Part shown: positions 25,071 to 33,918 of the stretch, piece after piece
Layout of the letters: each line of letters starts with the position of its first letter
Position numbering within the stretch: the first letter of the stretch is position 1
Assembly (NCBI RefSeq): GCF_003583925.1
Contig: NZ_QYCN01000035.1
Span: forward strand, 1 to 40,772
Length of the DNA stretch: 40,772 nt
Origin: Hymenobacter rubripertinctus
GTDB lineage: Bacteria > Bacteroidota > Bacteroidia > Cytophagales > Hymenobacteraceae
Direction: 5' to 3'
Position numbers and translations under genes: made by a program
Notes under the pieces: model-generated
Told to the model about the DNA's origin: nothing
Database searches by the model: none
Seen by the model: the letters and a program-made list of their open reading frames with translations, nothing else

Positions 25071-25116
25071 AGTATAAAATAGTCCGTTTGCGCTTCAAAA
25101 ATGCGGTTTTTATACT
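25071..25116. promoter_or_regulatory. Inverted repeat, candidate res site
   Basis: AGTATAAAA (25071-25079) and TTTTATACT (25108-25116) form a perfect 9-bp inverted pair 28 bp apart, extendable by imperfect matches. It lies about 370 bp upstream of the serine recombinase, in a 430-bp gap without a gene. It could be a recombinase core site or a simple terminator for the decayed IS. Confidence 0.35.
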
Positions 25117-25435
25117 ATAACATACTGGTTATACCTTCTGATTCTTCAGCAGCTTTCAGTATCGTGCCGAATTTTTAGCTAATCCTAGTTTCTGCCTTGC
25201 TGAAGAGCATTGCTACTTAGCGCACAACCCCCCTTTTTGATGGTAGCCCTCCCGACATTTTAGTAGCCTTAATCTTTTCGGTTCTCACTTTGTAGTGGGG
25301 TTGCCCTTTCTAAAGGGAGTATTGGCCTCTGGGACGACTTGGTATGCCGTTCTCACCCTGACCCCGACAGCTTGGCAGACGCCATTTTTCTATTCAGACT
25401 AAAGTTACATGCTAATAACGGTCGTTCTTAACTCG

Positions 25436-25443
25436 TAACTTTG
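25436..25443 (+). promoter_or_regulatory. Candidate -7 promoter element
   Basis: TAACTTTG fits the Bacteroidetes -7 consensus TAnnTTTG and lies 40 bp before the recombinase ATG. No convincing -33 TTTG is seen, so this is tentative. Confidence 0.3.
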
Positions 25444-25482
25444 TAGTTTCGGCCTCTCATTTATCGTTTCTGACTGTTCGAG

Positions 25483-26175
25483 ATGGACTACGTTCTTTAC
25501 TTACGCGCGTCGACGCTTCGACAAGGCCAGAGCGGTCTGGGCCTGGAAGGTCAGCGCCTGATTGCGCATCGGTTCCTACAGCCCGGCGACAGGATTCTCT
25601 CTGAGTACATTGAGGTGGAGAGCGGGCGCAAAAACAACCGACCGGAAATGGCGAAGGCCATTGTCGAAACTCGCCAAGCTGGCGCTACGCTCCTCGTGGC
25701 GGAAATGTCGCGGTTGGCTCGCAGCGTTTACTTCACTTCCAAGCTGATGGAAGAGCGGGTGCGCTTTAAAGCGTGCGACATTCCTAATGCTGACGAATTT
25801 ACCATCAACATCCTGGCGGCCGTCGCGCAAAAGGGAGCCAAGGATATTTCCGATTCAACGAAGCGGGGTCTGCTGGCCAAGAAGGCCCGCGGCTTTACCT
25901 TGGGCAACCCGAGTAACTTCACGGCTGACTCCCGGGCTCTGGGCCGAGCAACAGTACAACGCAATGCTCAGGAAGCCATACCCAATAAACAGGCCCGTCG
26001 CCTCGCCTCTCTGCTCCGGCGGGATGGACTGACGTTGCTGGCTATTGCCGACGAGTTAAATGCCCACGGCTACTGCACACGTCGGGGAAAAAGCTTTCAC
26101 AAAACCACGGTGTTACGTCTGCTTAAACCAGATTTATCCTCGGCCAGTCTACCCGAGCCTGATGCCATAGCGTAG
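25483..26175 (+). CDS. Serine recombinase/resolvase, 230 aa
   Basis: The N-terminal catalytic domain has YLRASTLRQGQSGLGLEGQ with the nucleophile Ser10, then LVAEMSRLARSVYFTSKLM, the conserved Arg-containing segment. After the E helix (KGLL-like KRGLLAKKARGFTLGNP) a C-terminal HTH is visible (RDGLTLLAIADELNAHGYCTRRG, KSFHKTTVLRLL). The size fits small resolvases or invertases rather than large integrases. On a plasmid it probably resolves multimers. It could also act on the large inverted repeats only if its sites lie there, which I do not see. Confidence 0.88.
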   Translation: MDYVLYLRASTLRQGQSGLGLEGQRLIAHRFLQPGDRILSEYIEVESGRKNNRPEMAKAIVETRQAGATLLVAEMSRLARSVYFTSKLMEERVRFKACDIPNADEFTINILAAVAQKGAKDISDSTKRGLLAKKARGFTLGNPSNFTADSRALGRATVQRNAQEAIPNKQARRLASLLRRDGLTLLAIADELNAHGYCTRRGKSFHKTTVLRLLKPDLSSASLPEPDAIA

Positions 26176-26286
26176 GCTGTTGCCACTAGTCATCACGTTT
26201 TAAGTGTTTGCAGACCCGCATTTGGGTAACTTGCCCAGCTAGCGGCAGCGCCCTGTTTCTCACTCATCGCCCCATTTACGTCCTCT

Positions 26287-27615
26287 ATGAGCACCGCCCG
26301 TGAACAGCAGAATATCGAGTGGAAGGAGTCGTGGCGAGAGGAGTACTTCAAGTGGATTTGCGGCTTTGCTAACGCGCAAGGTGGACGCATCTATCTCGGC
26401 AAAAACGACAATGGACAAGTCGTTGGGCTCACTAGTATCCGCAAGCTGCTCGAAGATTTGCCCAACCAGGTGCGTGATTTGATGGGCATCCTGGTGGAAG
26501 TCAACCAGCACGAAGAAGGTGGACTGGAGTATCTAGAGGTTGTCGTCGAACCCTACCCCTACCCTATCAGCTACCGCGGTCAGTATCACTATCGTAGTGG
26601 CAGCACCAAACAGGAGCTTAGGGGTCCGGCACTAAGTGCGTTTCTGTTGCAGAAACAAGGCAAGCGCTGGGATGGTGTACCGGTGCCAGGCGTCAAGGCG
26701 CACGATTTATCGGCTGAGGCCTTCACCTTATTTCGGCAGCGCGCCGCTAAAATTGGGCGCGTGGATGAGCAGGTTCTCGACGACAGTAATGAAGCGCTGC
26801 TCGACAACCTGAATCTAGTGGACGGTGATTATCTGAAGCGCGCCGCCGTACTGCTGTTTCACTCCACGCCCGAGAAATTCATCACGGGTGCCTATGTCAA
26901 GATTGGCTTCTTTGCCACCGATGATGATTTGCGTTATCAGGACGAGGTGCATGGGCCACTGCTCGTGCAGGTAGAGCGTACGCTAGATCTGCTGCAGACA
27001 AAGTATACCAAAGCCCAGGTACGCTATGAGGGTGCAAGTCGCTTAGAGGAACCTCCTTTCCCTGCCGCCGCCCTGCGTGAGGCGTTGCTCAACGCCTTAG
27101 CCCACAAAGACTACAGCGGGGGCACACCCGTCCAGATTAGCGTTTACGAAGACCAGTTGCAGTTTTGGAATGAAGGCCACCTGCCCGACAGCTGGACCGT
27201 GGAAAACCTATTGCGCAAGCACCCATCAAAGCCCTTCAACCCGGATGTGGCCAATACTCTATTCCGGGCTGGATACATTGAGTCCTGGGGCAGGGGCACT
27301 ATCAAAATGCTAAATGAGTGTCGGGCCGCCCACTTGCCGGCACCGCAATTCTACTTCGAAGCCTCAGGCTTCGTGGTGGCATTTGCTGAATATTCGGCGA
27401 CATATTGGCACCAGCGGGGCGTACGCGCGGACCTGATTCCGGTATTGCTGTACGCCACACGGCACAGCATCATCACAAACGCCTTAGTGCAGCAGCAATT
27501 GGGGGTAAGCAAGTCTACGGCCACTCGCTACCTCGGCGAGTTGGATAAGGGCGGGTACCTGCTGAAAATCGGGACCCGCGGGGCTGGAACGGAGTACCGG
27601 TTAATTGGTTCATAA
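26287..27615 (+). CDS. AlbA_2 (Schlafen-like) plus HATPase_c_4 protein, 442 aa
   Basis: The N-terminal ~120 residues form an AlbA_2/AAA_4 nucleic-acid-binding domain: NIEWKESWREEYFKWICGFANAQGG, then YLGKNDNGQVVGL and the usual YHYRSGSTKQEL. The middle holds a GHKL-type ATPase-like domain (AALREALLNALAHKDYSGG, FWNEGHLPDSW and YIESWGRGTIKM). A winged helix (NALVQQQLGVSKSTATRYLGEL) ends the protein. Members are widespread transcription-regulator-like proteins, some found in defence islands. It stands alone between the recombinase and parA, which does not define its role. Confidence 0.85.
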   Translation: MSTAREQQNIEWKESWREEYFKWICGFANAQGGRIYLGKNDNGQVVGLTSIRKLLEDLPNQVRDLMGILVEVNQHEEGGLEYLEVVVEPYPYPISYRGQYHYRSGSTKQELRGPALSAFLLQKQGKRWDGVPVPGVKAHDLSAEAFTLFRQRAAKIGRVDEQVLDDSNEALLDNLNLVDGDYLKRAAVLLFHSTPEKFITGAYVKIGFFATDDDLRYQDEVHGPLLVQVERTLDLLQTKYTKAQVRYEGASRLEEPPFPAAALREALLNALAHKDYSGGTPVQISVYEDQLQFWNEGHLPDSWTVENLLRKHPSKPFNPDVANTLFRAGYIESWGRGTIKMLNECRAAHLPAPQFYFEASGFVVAFAEYSATYWHQRGVRADLIPVLLYATRHSIITNALVQQQLGVSKSTATRYLGELDKGGYLLKIGTRGAGTEYRLIGS

Positions 27616-27992
27616 TTGGTTCACGGTGAACGAGGGTACGGCTGCAATTTGTTGAATAGACGCTGCAGAGCCTGCTTTAGTGGCATTTCAATTGGTTCAC
27701 TATTGGCTCAATCAACTCTGTTTGAGCCAATATCACCAACTCCTTCTATAACTGCTAGCAATACAAGTAATACTATCAGTTATAGTCGCTATATATGCAC
27801 TAGCAATGCTATTACATACACCTGTTTGCGAGATTATCTTCTGATTGTTAGTTAATTAGAACAGAAGGGGCGAGGATGATATTCAAACTATTACTACTAT
27901 AAGCGCTAGGTATTCTTGCCCTTATAGTATATATTGCATCAAAATAATCACAATAAGCGCTAGCATAGCTAGCGATGTAAGCTCTGCTAGTT
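27616..27992. promoter_or_regulatory. parA upstream region with repeats (candidate centromere)
   Basis: No gene. AATTGGTTCA occurs at 27603, 27614 and 27690. TATTGGCTCA...TGAGCCAATA (27701-27732) is a perfect 10-bp inverted repeat. TACTATAAG...CTTATAGTA (27895-27929) is a second one, and CGCTAGC-ATA-GCTAGCG (27958-27974) lies 18 bp before parA. TAAGCGCTAG is present twice. This repeat-rich AT-rich stretch is the likely parS and/or ParA operator. Confidence 0.6.
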
Positions 27993-28784
27993 ATGTCGGT
28001 TTCTACTACAACAACGTCAAATCCACAGGTCATTGCCGTTGCTAACAACAAGGGAGGCGTTGGAAAGACGGCCTCTGCAGCAGCTATTGCTGGTGAACTG
28101 GCTTGCCAGGGCCACGCTGTACTCGCATTGGATTTGGACCCGCAGGCGGGTAACCTCACGGCCGTGCTGCATCAGCGTGGTTATCGGGGACACACACTGC
28201 TTTCTGTGCTGTTGGGGGAGGCTACTCTGGAGGAAATCATTGTCGAAACCAAGCAAGCCAACTTAGACCTGTTGCCTGCTTCAATCCAACTGCTGAGCCA
28301 AGAATCGCGGCTCCAACGAATTCCTGGCTACCACGGTTTGTTACGCCGGCTATTGCCACAGCTCAGCGGCTACGCTTACCTAGTAATTGACTGTCCACCT
28401 TCGTTGGGGGACCTGACCAGCCTAGCCCTGACGGCGGCTGATGTGTATGTTATACCCTGCCAAGCCGAGCAGTTGGCCTTCGACGGACTACACGACATGG
28501 TGCGAGCCGCCGGCGTTGTGCGGGACAACCTGAACGAAAAGCTGACCATGGCCGGCATTTTTTTCACTGCCTACCATCCCAACCAGCGCGGCGCGCTCAA
28601 CCACGGTACGGTAGAGGCCACGCGCCGTATTTATGGTGATGATGCTTTGCTGCCCCACATTCGCAAGGATATGGCCGTGCCAATGTCACAGGCTACGCAA
28701 CAAAGCGTGTGTACCTACGACCCCACTAGCCGCGCCGCGCAGGACTACAAGCTACTCACCCAAGCCATTCTGAAAGCTCTATGA
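27993..28784 (+). CDS. parA: ParA-family partition ATPase, 263 aa
   Basis: A deviant Walker A motif is clear: ANNKGGVGKTASAAAIA with the signature Lys at residue 20. LALDLDPQAGNLT is the A' motif and YLVIDCPPSLGDL the Walker B near residue 133. There is no N-terminal HTH, so it is a small (type Ib-like) ParA. It overlaps the next gene by four bases (ATGA) and follows the repeat-rich region. It should drive plasmid segregation with the small partner on nucleoid DNA. Confidence 0.93.
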   Translation: MSVSTTTTSNPQVIAVANNKGGVGKTASAAAIAGELACQGHAVLALDLDPQAGNLTAVLHQRGYRGHTLLSVLLGEATLEEIIVETKQANLDLLPASIQLLSQESRLQRIPGYHGLLRRLLPQLSGYAYLVIDCPPSLGDLTSLALTAADVYVIPCQAEQLAFDGLHDMVRAAGVVRDNLNEKLTMAGIFFTAYHPNQRGALNHGTVEATRRIYGDDALLPHIRKDMAVPMSQATQQSVCTYDPTSRAAQDYKLLTQAILKAL

Positions 28785-29050
28785 AAAAGCCTACACAAAG
28801 CATGGCCGATATGCTGATGCAGTCGGTCGCCGCTCCTCCACTCACTGCTGCTCCGGCTGCTTCCCCACTGCCGGAAGCGGGGGAGAAGCTCGTCGCCTTT
28901 GGCCAGCGCATTACCGTCACCCACAAAGAGCAGCTAAGTCGGCTGGCTTTTTGGAGCCGGCGCAACGAACGGCTTCTGCTCGAACAGGCGCTAAACGAAT
29001 TCTTTTCCCGTCAGGACCCCGAATTGCTACGACCTATCGCTAAAGAATAG
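28781..29050 (+). CDS. Small ParB-like partition partner, 89 aa
   Basis: A disordered N-terminus (AAPPLTAAPAASPLPEAG) precedes RITVTHKEQLSRLAFWSRRNERLLLEQALNEFF, which has the strand-helix-helix pattern of RHH centromere-binding proteins. Translational coupling to parA supports this. In type Ib systems such proteins bind parS and repress the operon. Confidence 0.8.
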   Translation: MKKPTQSMADMLMQSVAAPPLTAAPAASPLPEAGEKLVAFGQRITVTHKEQLSRLAFWSRRNERLLLEQALNEFFSRQDPELLRPIAKE

Positions 29051-29146
29051 GCAGTGGGGGAGGAGGGGAGCAATTAGAATGCAGCCTTTCTCAATCATAG
29101 CTTTGGTTGAAATTTTGGTTCAAAAGTCACATTTGGCGAGCACACC

Positions 29147-29995
29147 CTACACAGGCATTTGCTGCACCTCAAACAACTGGAGCAGCAGCGTAAAAGCACT
29201 CGTTAGCTGGTCAGGCTGGTGAAGTGCTGCCGGTTGGGGTTCATGTCTGACTAAGCCAAACCAGTTCAATCCCCGCTCAAATGTGCGCACGCCGTAGCAA
29301 TGACTGAGTTGTTCCAACGGCGTCCGATACGCTGGGTCAGTGAACTCGGCCAGCACAAAAGGAAATGCCCGTTGGTAGTGTGCCGCATAGAAGGATACGG
29401 GATGTATTTGCTGGCCGAAGCGGGCGAGCAAATACACGGAATAGGCCCAGCCTGTTTGTCCCACCATGCTTGATAGGTAGCCGTCGTTCGAGGCCCACAG
29501 GAAGCGGTTGGTAAAGGTATCCAACACGAGCGCCCAAAGGGCCGGGCGTTGGGCCGGGTCGAGCAGTTGCCCACCTTTTTTGGTCAGTAGCAATTGCCCC
29601 CGCACCAAGCGGGCAAGGCCCGCCAGCCGAGTAGTTTGGTGCAAGGTGGTGATGGCCAGCGAATCGATTTCCCGGCTCAGGGTGAACAGGCCCGTTTCCA
29701 GCCCTTCTTCGAGGATGAATCCGTGGGCATAGAGCTCACGCAGGTACTTGCGCGGCAAGGCCCCCAAGGGTGTCAGACGAAGGGGCGTTTCGCGCTGTAG
29801 CAGGCGCAAGAATGCTTCCGTTAGCCGCAAAAATGGCACCTGATCCAGCACGTCGTTCGGCACGTTGGTGCGCAGCCGTACTACACATGACGGTTCCAGC
29901 GGCTGGTAGAGCAGTTGGTGCATCTGCGCCGGACTCAGGCCGCAGAAGTCCGGCTGCGGCGTGTCGTTATAGTGATGCAGCGCAGTGGTTAGCAT
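29147..29995 (-). CDS. Hypothetical plasmid protein, 282 aa
   Basis: I do not know the family. It opens MLTTALHHYNDTPQPDFCGLSPAQMHQLLY, a pattern I recall from uncharacterised Bacteroidota proteins, sometimes with SEC-C zinc motifs. The rest is helical and winged-helix-like (GALPRKYLRELYAHGFI, and SLAITTLHQTTRLAGLARL). The ATG at 29995 is preferred to a GTG at 30016. It is convergent with the par operon. No catalytic motif is visible. Confidence 0.6.
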   Translation of the reverse strand: MLTTALHHYNDTPQPDFCGLSPAQMHQLLYQPLEPSCVVRLRTNVPNDVLDQVPFLRLTEAFLRLLQRETPLRLTPLGALPRKYLRELYAHGFILEEGLETGLFTLSREIDSLAITTLHQTTRLAGLARLVRGQLLLTKKGGQLLDPAQRPALWALVLDTFTNRFLWASNDGYLSSMVGQTGWAYSVYLLARFGQQIHPVSFYAAHYQRAFPFVLAEFTDPAYRTPLEQLSHCYGVRTFERGLNWFGLVRHEPQPAALHQPDQLTSAFTLLLQLFEVQQMPV

Positions 29996-30387
29996 AGGCT
30001 TAGCAGGGATAGGCACGCTACTTTACTCTTACAAGTGTGAGCCTCTCGTTCATCTGGCAACCAACAGCTCCTGACACACAGGTAGTACCTCACTTCCAAC
30101 TATTCAGCGACTAAGTAGAAGCCGTGCTCATACCGATTGCAACGGTTGTGCAACAATGGCTGGCCATAGATAACCAGCCATTGCCAGAGCCCAAGCCCAG
30201 AGCAGGAGCTGATGACGGGTATCTTTCAGGTAGCAAGATATAATTTAAAGCATTTATTTACGAAGCAGAATTGTTCAGAAAAAGGACCGTATTTATGAAC
30301 AAACGACTTGTCGTACGCCTCTGGAGAAATTGACCCGTCGTCACGGGAGTAGCACCTTTTCGCGGGAGTTGAACTGGTTTGGCTTAC
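29996..30387. other. Gap without a gene, one perfect hairpin
   Basis: About 390 bp with no credible ORF. A perfect 10-bp inverted repeat, CAATGGCTGG (30154-30163) and CCAGCCATTG (30174-30183), with a 10-nt loop but no T-run, is the only clear structure. The right edge is the point where similarity with cassette copy 1 begins. Confidence 0.5.
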
Positions 30388-30993
30388 CTATTTCAAATAA
30401 GAAACGCGTCGGTCAATCGCCAAAATGCGGCGGCGGTAGATGACCATCGGCAGGCTGGCACCATATATTTGCGCTATTTCTTCCGAGGACCGGCCGGCCC
30501 GAACGTGCTCGAAGATGCCTTGCTCCGGAATTTGCAGCGCGGCCCCCAGCCATTTCGCTTCCTGCTCGTGGTCGGCATTATGCACCCGCAATGAGATGTC
30601 GGAATTGAGTTGCAGGCAGTCTCCCTTGTGCTCGCAGAGAATATGCGCGAGCTCGTGCATAATATCGCTTTCCTGCCGCGCAGGGGAGTTGTTGCCGTTG
30701 TAGAGAATCATCTTACATCCCCGGACGATGGCCACGATGGCCGAGAACTCGGTCATGTTGCCGGCAATCCATGCCAATTGCTGACGCACCCGTAAGTGAT
30801 CAGGGAATTCATCCGCGAGCGCATCCACTATCGAGTCGTTAAGAGCACTAGCCGCCGCTACCAGGACCCCATGAAAGCCGGTTGCCTGTTTAGCGGGGCA
30901 CGCTCTGGCGGCCGTTAGGCCCAATTGCCGACGCAAACCAAGGGAGGTGATCTCTGCCTTAGCCTTGAAGCGGGGGGGGAACTTGGGACTCAT
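30388..30993 (-). CDS. ImmA/IrrE-family metallopeptidase (CapP-like), copy 2
   Basis: A 201-aa near-copy of the protein at 11305. The HELAH zinc motif, the EQEAKWLGAALQIPE ligand segment and the C-terminal YRRRILAIDRR stretch are unchanged. Differences cluster in the N-terminal third (for example CPAKQATGFHGVLVAAASAL). It overlaps the XRE gene by 35 bp. All residues expected for activity are kept. Confidence 0.9.
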   Translation of the reverse strand: MSPKFPPRFKAKAEITSLGLRRQLGLTAARACPAKQATGFHGVLVAAASALNDSIVDALADEFPDHLRVRQQLAWIAGNMTEFSAIVAIVRGCKMILYNGNNSPARQESDIMHELAHILCEHKGDCLQLNSDISLRVHNADHEQEAKWLGAALQIPEQGIFEHVRAGRSSEEIAQIYGASLPMVIYRRRILAIDRRVSYLK

Positions 30994-31366
30994 CGGGAAA
31001 GATGTTGCGCCGGGCGGCCGCGTACGCTACTTCAATCATGGTGATCAAAGCCTCCCGGGTCTGCTGAGTGAGCAGCTTATCGGCCCGAAGATGCGTAATT
31101 ATATCCTCTTTTTTTAGTGGTGATTCCGCGCTCGGACTTTTTTTCCCAGGGGGGGTGCTGGCAAAGTAAGCGGGGTCCACTTCCAGCCAGCGGCAAATTC
31201 TCATGTAGGTATCCAAGTCGGGCAGACTTCCCCGTTCAATCCGGGATAAGGTAGAGGGACTGACATTGTCCATCTCGGCCGCGGCGGCGCGGCCTGTCAG
31301 CTTTTTGGCTTCGCGATGTCTTACAATGGCTTCTGCCAAAGCATCAGCATTGATTTCCTGCGACAT
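30959..31366 (-). CDS. XRE-family repressor (CapH-like), copy 2
   Basis: 135 aa and almost identical to the copy-1 repressor. The HTH differs by one residue (EMDNVSPSTLS here, EMDHVSPSTLS there), so both repressors should bind both operators. The only cluster of changes is the linker after residue 70 (STPPGKKSPSAESPL), a plausible place for cleavage by the ImmA-like partner. Cross-regulation between the two cassettes is therefore expected. Confidence 0.85.
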   Translation of the reverse strand: MSQEINADALAEAIVRHREAKKLTGRAAAAEMDNVSPSTLSRIERGSLPDLDTYMRICRWLEVDPAYFASTPPGKKSPSAESPLKKEDIITHLRADKLLTQQTREALITMIEVAYAAARRNIFPDESQVPPPLQG

Positions 31367-31627
31367 AACTGTATATTAATTAAGGACATATGCGGGGCAT
31401 TGTCATTGTGGCAGGCGCGTGCCTGCGCCGACAAATGTAAGCAAGTCTGTCTCATTAATGCATCAGTCGCATGGCTTGTTTAAAATCTCAGAGTGTGCCA
31501 CTGCTGCAATTGTGTCAGTAAAGCAATGTTGGCACGCCGGTTGCTGAAGGAGCTCAAGCTGTAGAGTACCGGCCGGTAGAGAACAGTGAGAGCTTCTTTC
31601 ACACTTACAAACCCAAAAATTTCACTC
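31367..31627. promoter_or_regulatory. Divergent control region, cassette copy 2
   Basis: A perfect inverted repeat GCAGGC-GCGT-GCCTGC at 31411-31426 lies in the part best conserved with copy 1, flanked by CATTGTCATTGTG and ACAAATGTAAGCAAG. It is about 45 bp from the repressor start. The half nearer the YegP gene has diverged between the copies. Confidence 0.6.
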
Positions 31628-32095
31628 ATGAAGGGATTTAACTTTTTTCAGGATAGTGCCAAGGAGTGGCGCTGGAACCTAAAAGACGGCAATCACCAGA
31701 TTGTCGCAGACTCCGCTGAAGGCTACAACCACAAGGCCGACTGCGAGAAAGGCGCGGCGCTTTTCACTACGCTCGGCGTGGATGCCCCCGAACGCAAGGT
31801 AACCAACCCATCGGGTACCGACAGCGGGCAAGGGGCCGAGTACGAATATTTCCTCGACAAAGCAGGGGAGTGGCGGTGGCATTTCCAGGCCCAGAACAAC
31901 AAAATCATCGCCGACAGTGCGGAAGGCTATGTCAGCGAGCAGAATGTGAAACGGGCCATCACCAATGTTCGCTCATTGCTAAAAGAAGTTGGCAGCAATA
32001 AGGGAGGAAACAACGGGGGAAGTAACGGCGGTAATGGAGGTGGCTATGCCCCTGCTACAGCAGGCGGCTCGTCCGGTCCTGGTCGCTTCGCTTAA
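31628..32095 (+). CDS. Double YegP/DUF1508 protein with Gly-rich tail, copy 2
   Basis: 155 aa, with the same two EWRW...ADSAEGY repeats as copy 1. The ATG at 31628 matches the conserved MKGFNFFQDS start. The Gly/Asn tail differs in length and sequence (GSNKGGNNGGSNGGNGGGYA) but the last ten residues, GGSSGPGRFA, are the same as in copy 1. Conservation of the end with drift of the linker is what a conjugated C-terminus would show. It is 20 nt from the E2-E1 gene. Confidence 0.85.
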   Translation: MKGFNFFQDSAKEWRWNLKDGNHQIVADSAEGYNHKADCEKGAALFTTLGVDAPERKVTNPSGTDSGQGAEYEYFLDKAGEWRWHFQAQNNKIIADSAEGYVSEQNVKRAITNVRSLLKEVGSNKGGNNGGSNGGNGGGYAPATAGGSSGPGRFA

Positions 32096-32115
32096 CAGCT
32101 GTTCACTGCTCGGCG

Positions 32116-33918
32116 ATGAGTGACTATGATGAAATTGCCCTCGCCCAGGCCCGGGTTAAGCTGACCAGCTTAGCCGGCGTAACGGTCCTTGAGGAGTGGC
32201 AGCGCGTATCGAACTCGGCCACGTGGATGCTGCGGCTTCGCCTTGAATTGCTCGGGGCGGAGCCCACTGCCGCAGTGCCGCCAACCACTGAGTGGGAGCT
32301 CGTGGCGGATTTCGCGCAAGACCTATGGGGGAAGATAACTGTCCATCCGGCGCTAGGAGAGCAGGGGCTGGCCGCTACCTTTCACCACCAGATGTTCAAT
32401 GGAAGCCAACATGCGCAGTTGCCTTGCCGCAACGGCCACATCTGCACGAGCTCCTGGCTGGGCAACCTGGCTAAAAGTCGCAATGCCGTGCAGCTGGAAC
32501 CGCCCACTACCATCGAGCGGCTGTGCTGGCACGTTGCTAGAGCACTGCAGTGGTTGACTGCGGCCGCCAGAGGCGAATTGATTCAGGATGGAGATGCCTT
32601 TGAGCTACCCGACTTTGGGATCGAGCAGCAGCAGGTGAGCGCAACGCTCATCTACCAGGAAGACGAGGACTCGTTTGCCCACTGGCAACAGGAGTCAAGC
32701 CGTAGCGGCCTGGCCTGGGTTGTGCCCATCCAGGCGCGCCGGGGTTATGTGGTAACAAAATTCCTGGACGCGAAAGGCACACAGCTCGTGCACGCGCCAA
32801 AATGGGGCAAGGTATTATCCGGCCTCAACCCACCGCAACAAGCTTTATGGGTCCGGCTGGATAAAATGCCGGTCGTGCACGGCTGGCAAGCGCCGGCCAC
32901 CATGCAGGAGCTAACCCAGGCGCTGGCCGCCCAGGGGCTTGATTTGCAGGAGCTGTTAGCCCCCTTGTGGAAGCGCCTGCAGCTTTCGCCCGAAGTGCTG
33001 TTGCTACTGGGCGCTCCTATGCCTAAGAAAGTGGGCGAAGCGCCTTACCGCTACCATTGGCAGGCCCTGCAGCTTGCGCCTCCGGTGGCAAAGGGTTCGG
33101 ACAAGAGCCGGATTGCGTTGCTGCGCCAGCACCTGTTGGCCCCCCATAACCTGCGCTGGGTAAAGCAGGCGGAAAACTGGCATGCCGAAGAGCTCCAGAG
33201 CCGGGGACGCCTCCCGCAGCGCTTGTGTGACGCCCGCATCCTGCTGCTGGGTGCCGGTGCATTGGGTAGTGTGCTGGCCGAACAGTTAGTCCGTATGGGA
33301 GTCCGGCACATGACGGTGGTTGATGGCCAGGTGCTGGAAGGAGGTAACCTGGTGCGGCACGTGCTGGGGCTGAATCACCTGTTCGACAGCAAGGCGCTTC
33401 GATTGGCAGATCACCTGAACTTGGTGAACCCGCTGGCCCAGATCGTAGGCCTACCACTCGGGCTGCCAACCACTAATGCTGAATTCGAAAAAGCGGCGGC
33501 CAAGGCGACGCTCATCATTGACGCTACGGGAGAAGACAACGTGCTTCGCATGGTGCCCATGCCCAGCATGCAGGCCCACGCGTTATTTGTCAGTTGCTCA
33601 TTGAGTCTGTACGCGCAACAGCTGTTCTTTTACGCCGAGCGGGTAGGGGCATTCGAAAAAGTGCAGTTCGACCGCTGGTTTGAGCCTTACCGAATCGAGC
33701 AGCATGAACTGGCCCAGCAAATAGAACTGCCGCGTGGCGCCGGCTGCTGGCACCCGCTGACGCCGGCCCCACTCAATAGGATTGCGGGATTAGCTGGGGT
33801 AGCGGTCGACTTGTTACAGCAGGTATCCGAGGAATCTGTCGCCTTGCCCACTGCCGTGTCCTATGACTGGCAAGTGCCCACGCTGGCACTGACCGTCAAA
33901 GCTGCAATGGCCTTGTGA
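32116..33918 (+). CDS. E2-E1 fusion, ubiquitin-transfer-like enzyme (Cap2-like), copy 2
   Basis: 600 aa, colinear with copy 1 without gaps. The candidate E2 Cys110, the GAGALG loop (379-384), Asp403, NLVRH (411-415) and the candidate E1 Cys544 are all kept. Residues 57-129 around Cys110 show no change between the copies, while the region of about 130-250 carries many. That pattern argues both genes have been under selection since duplication. Function as for copy 1: activation of a protein C-terminus as adenylate, thioester transfer to the E2 cysteine and ligation to a target. Confidence 0.9.
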   Translation: MSDYDEIALAQARVKLTSLAGVTVLEEWQRVSNSATWMLRLRLELLGAEPTAAVPPTTEWELVADFAQDLWGKITVHPALGEQGLAATFHHQMFNGSQHAQLPCRNGHICTSSWLGNLAKSRNAVQLEPPTTIERLCWHVARALQWLTAAARGELIQDGDAFELPDFGIEQQQVSATLIYQEDEDSFAHWQQESSRSGLAWVVPIQARRGYVVTKFLDAKGTQLVHAPKWGKVLSGLNPPQQALWVRLDKMPVVHGWQAPATMQELTQALAAQGLDLQELLAPLWKRLQLSPEVLLLLGAPMPKKVGEAPYRYHWQALQLAPPVAKGSDKSRIALLRQHLLAPHNLRWVKQAENWHAEELQSRGRLPQRLCDARILLLGAGALGSVLAEQLVRMGVRHMTVVDGQVLEGGNLVRHVLGLNHLFDSKALRLADHLNLVNPLAQIVGLPLGLPTTNAEFEKAAAKATLIIDATGEDNVLRMVPMPSMQAHALFVSCSLSLYAQQLFFYAERVGAFEKVQFDRWFEPYRIEQHELAQQIELPRGAGCWHPLTPAPLNRIAGLAGVAVDLLQQVSEESVALPTAVSYDWQVPTLALTVKAAMAL

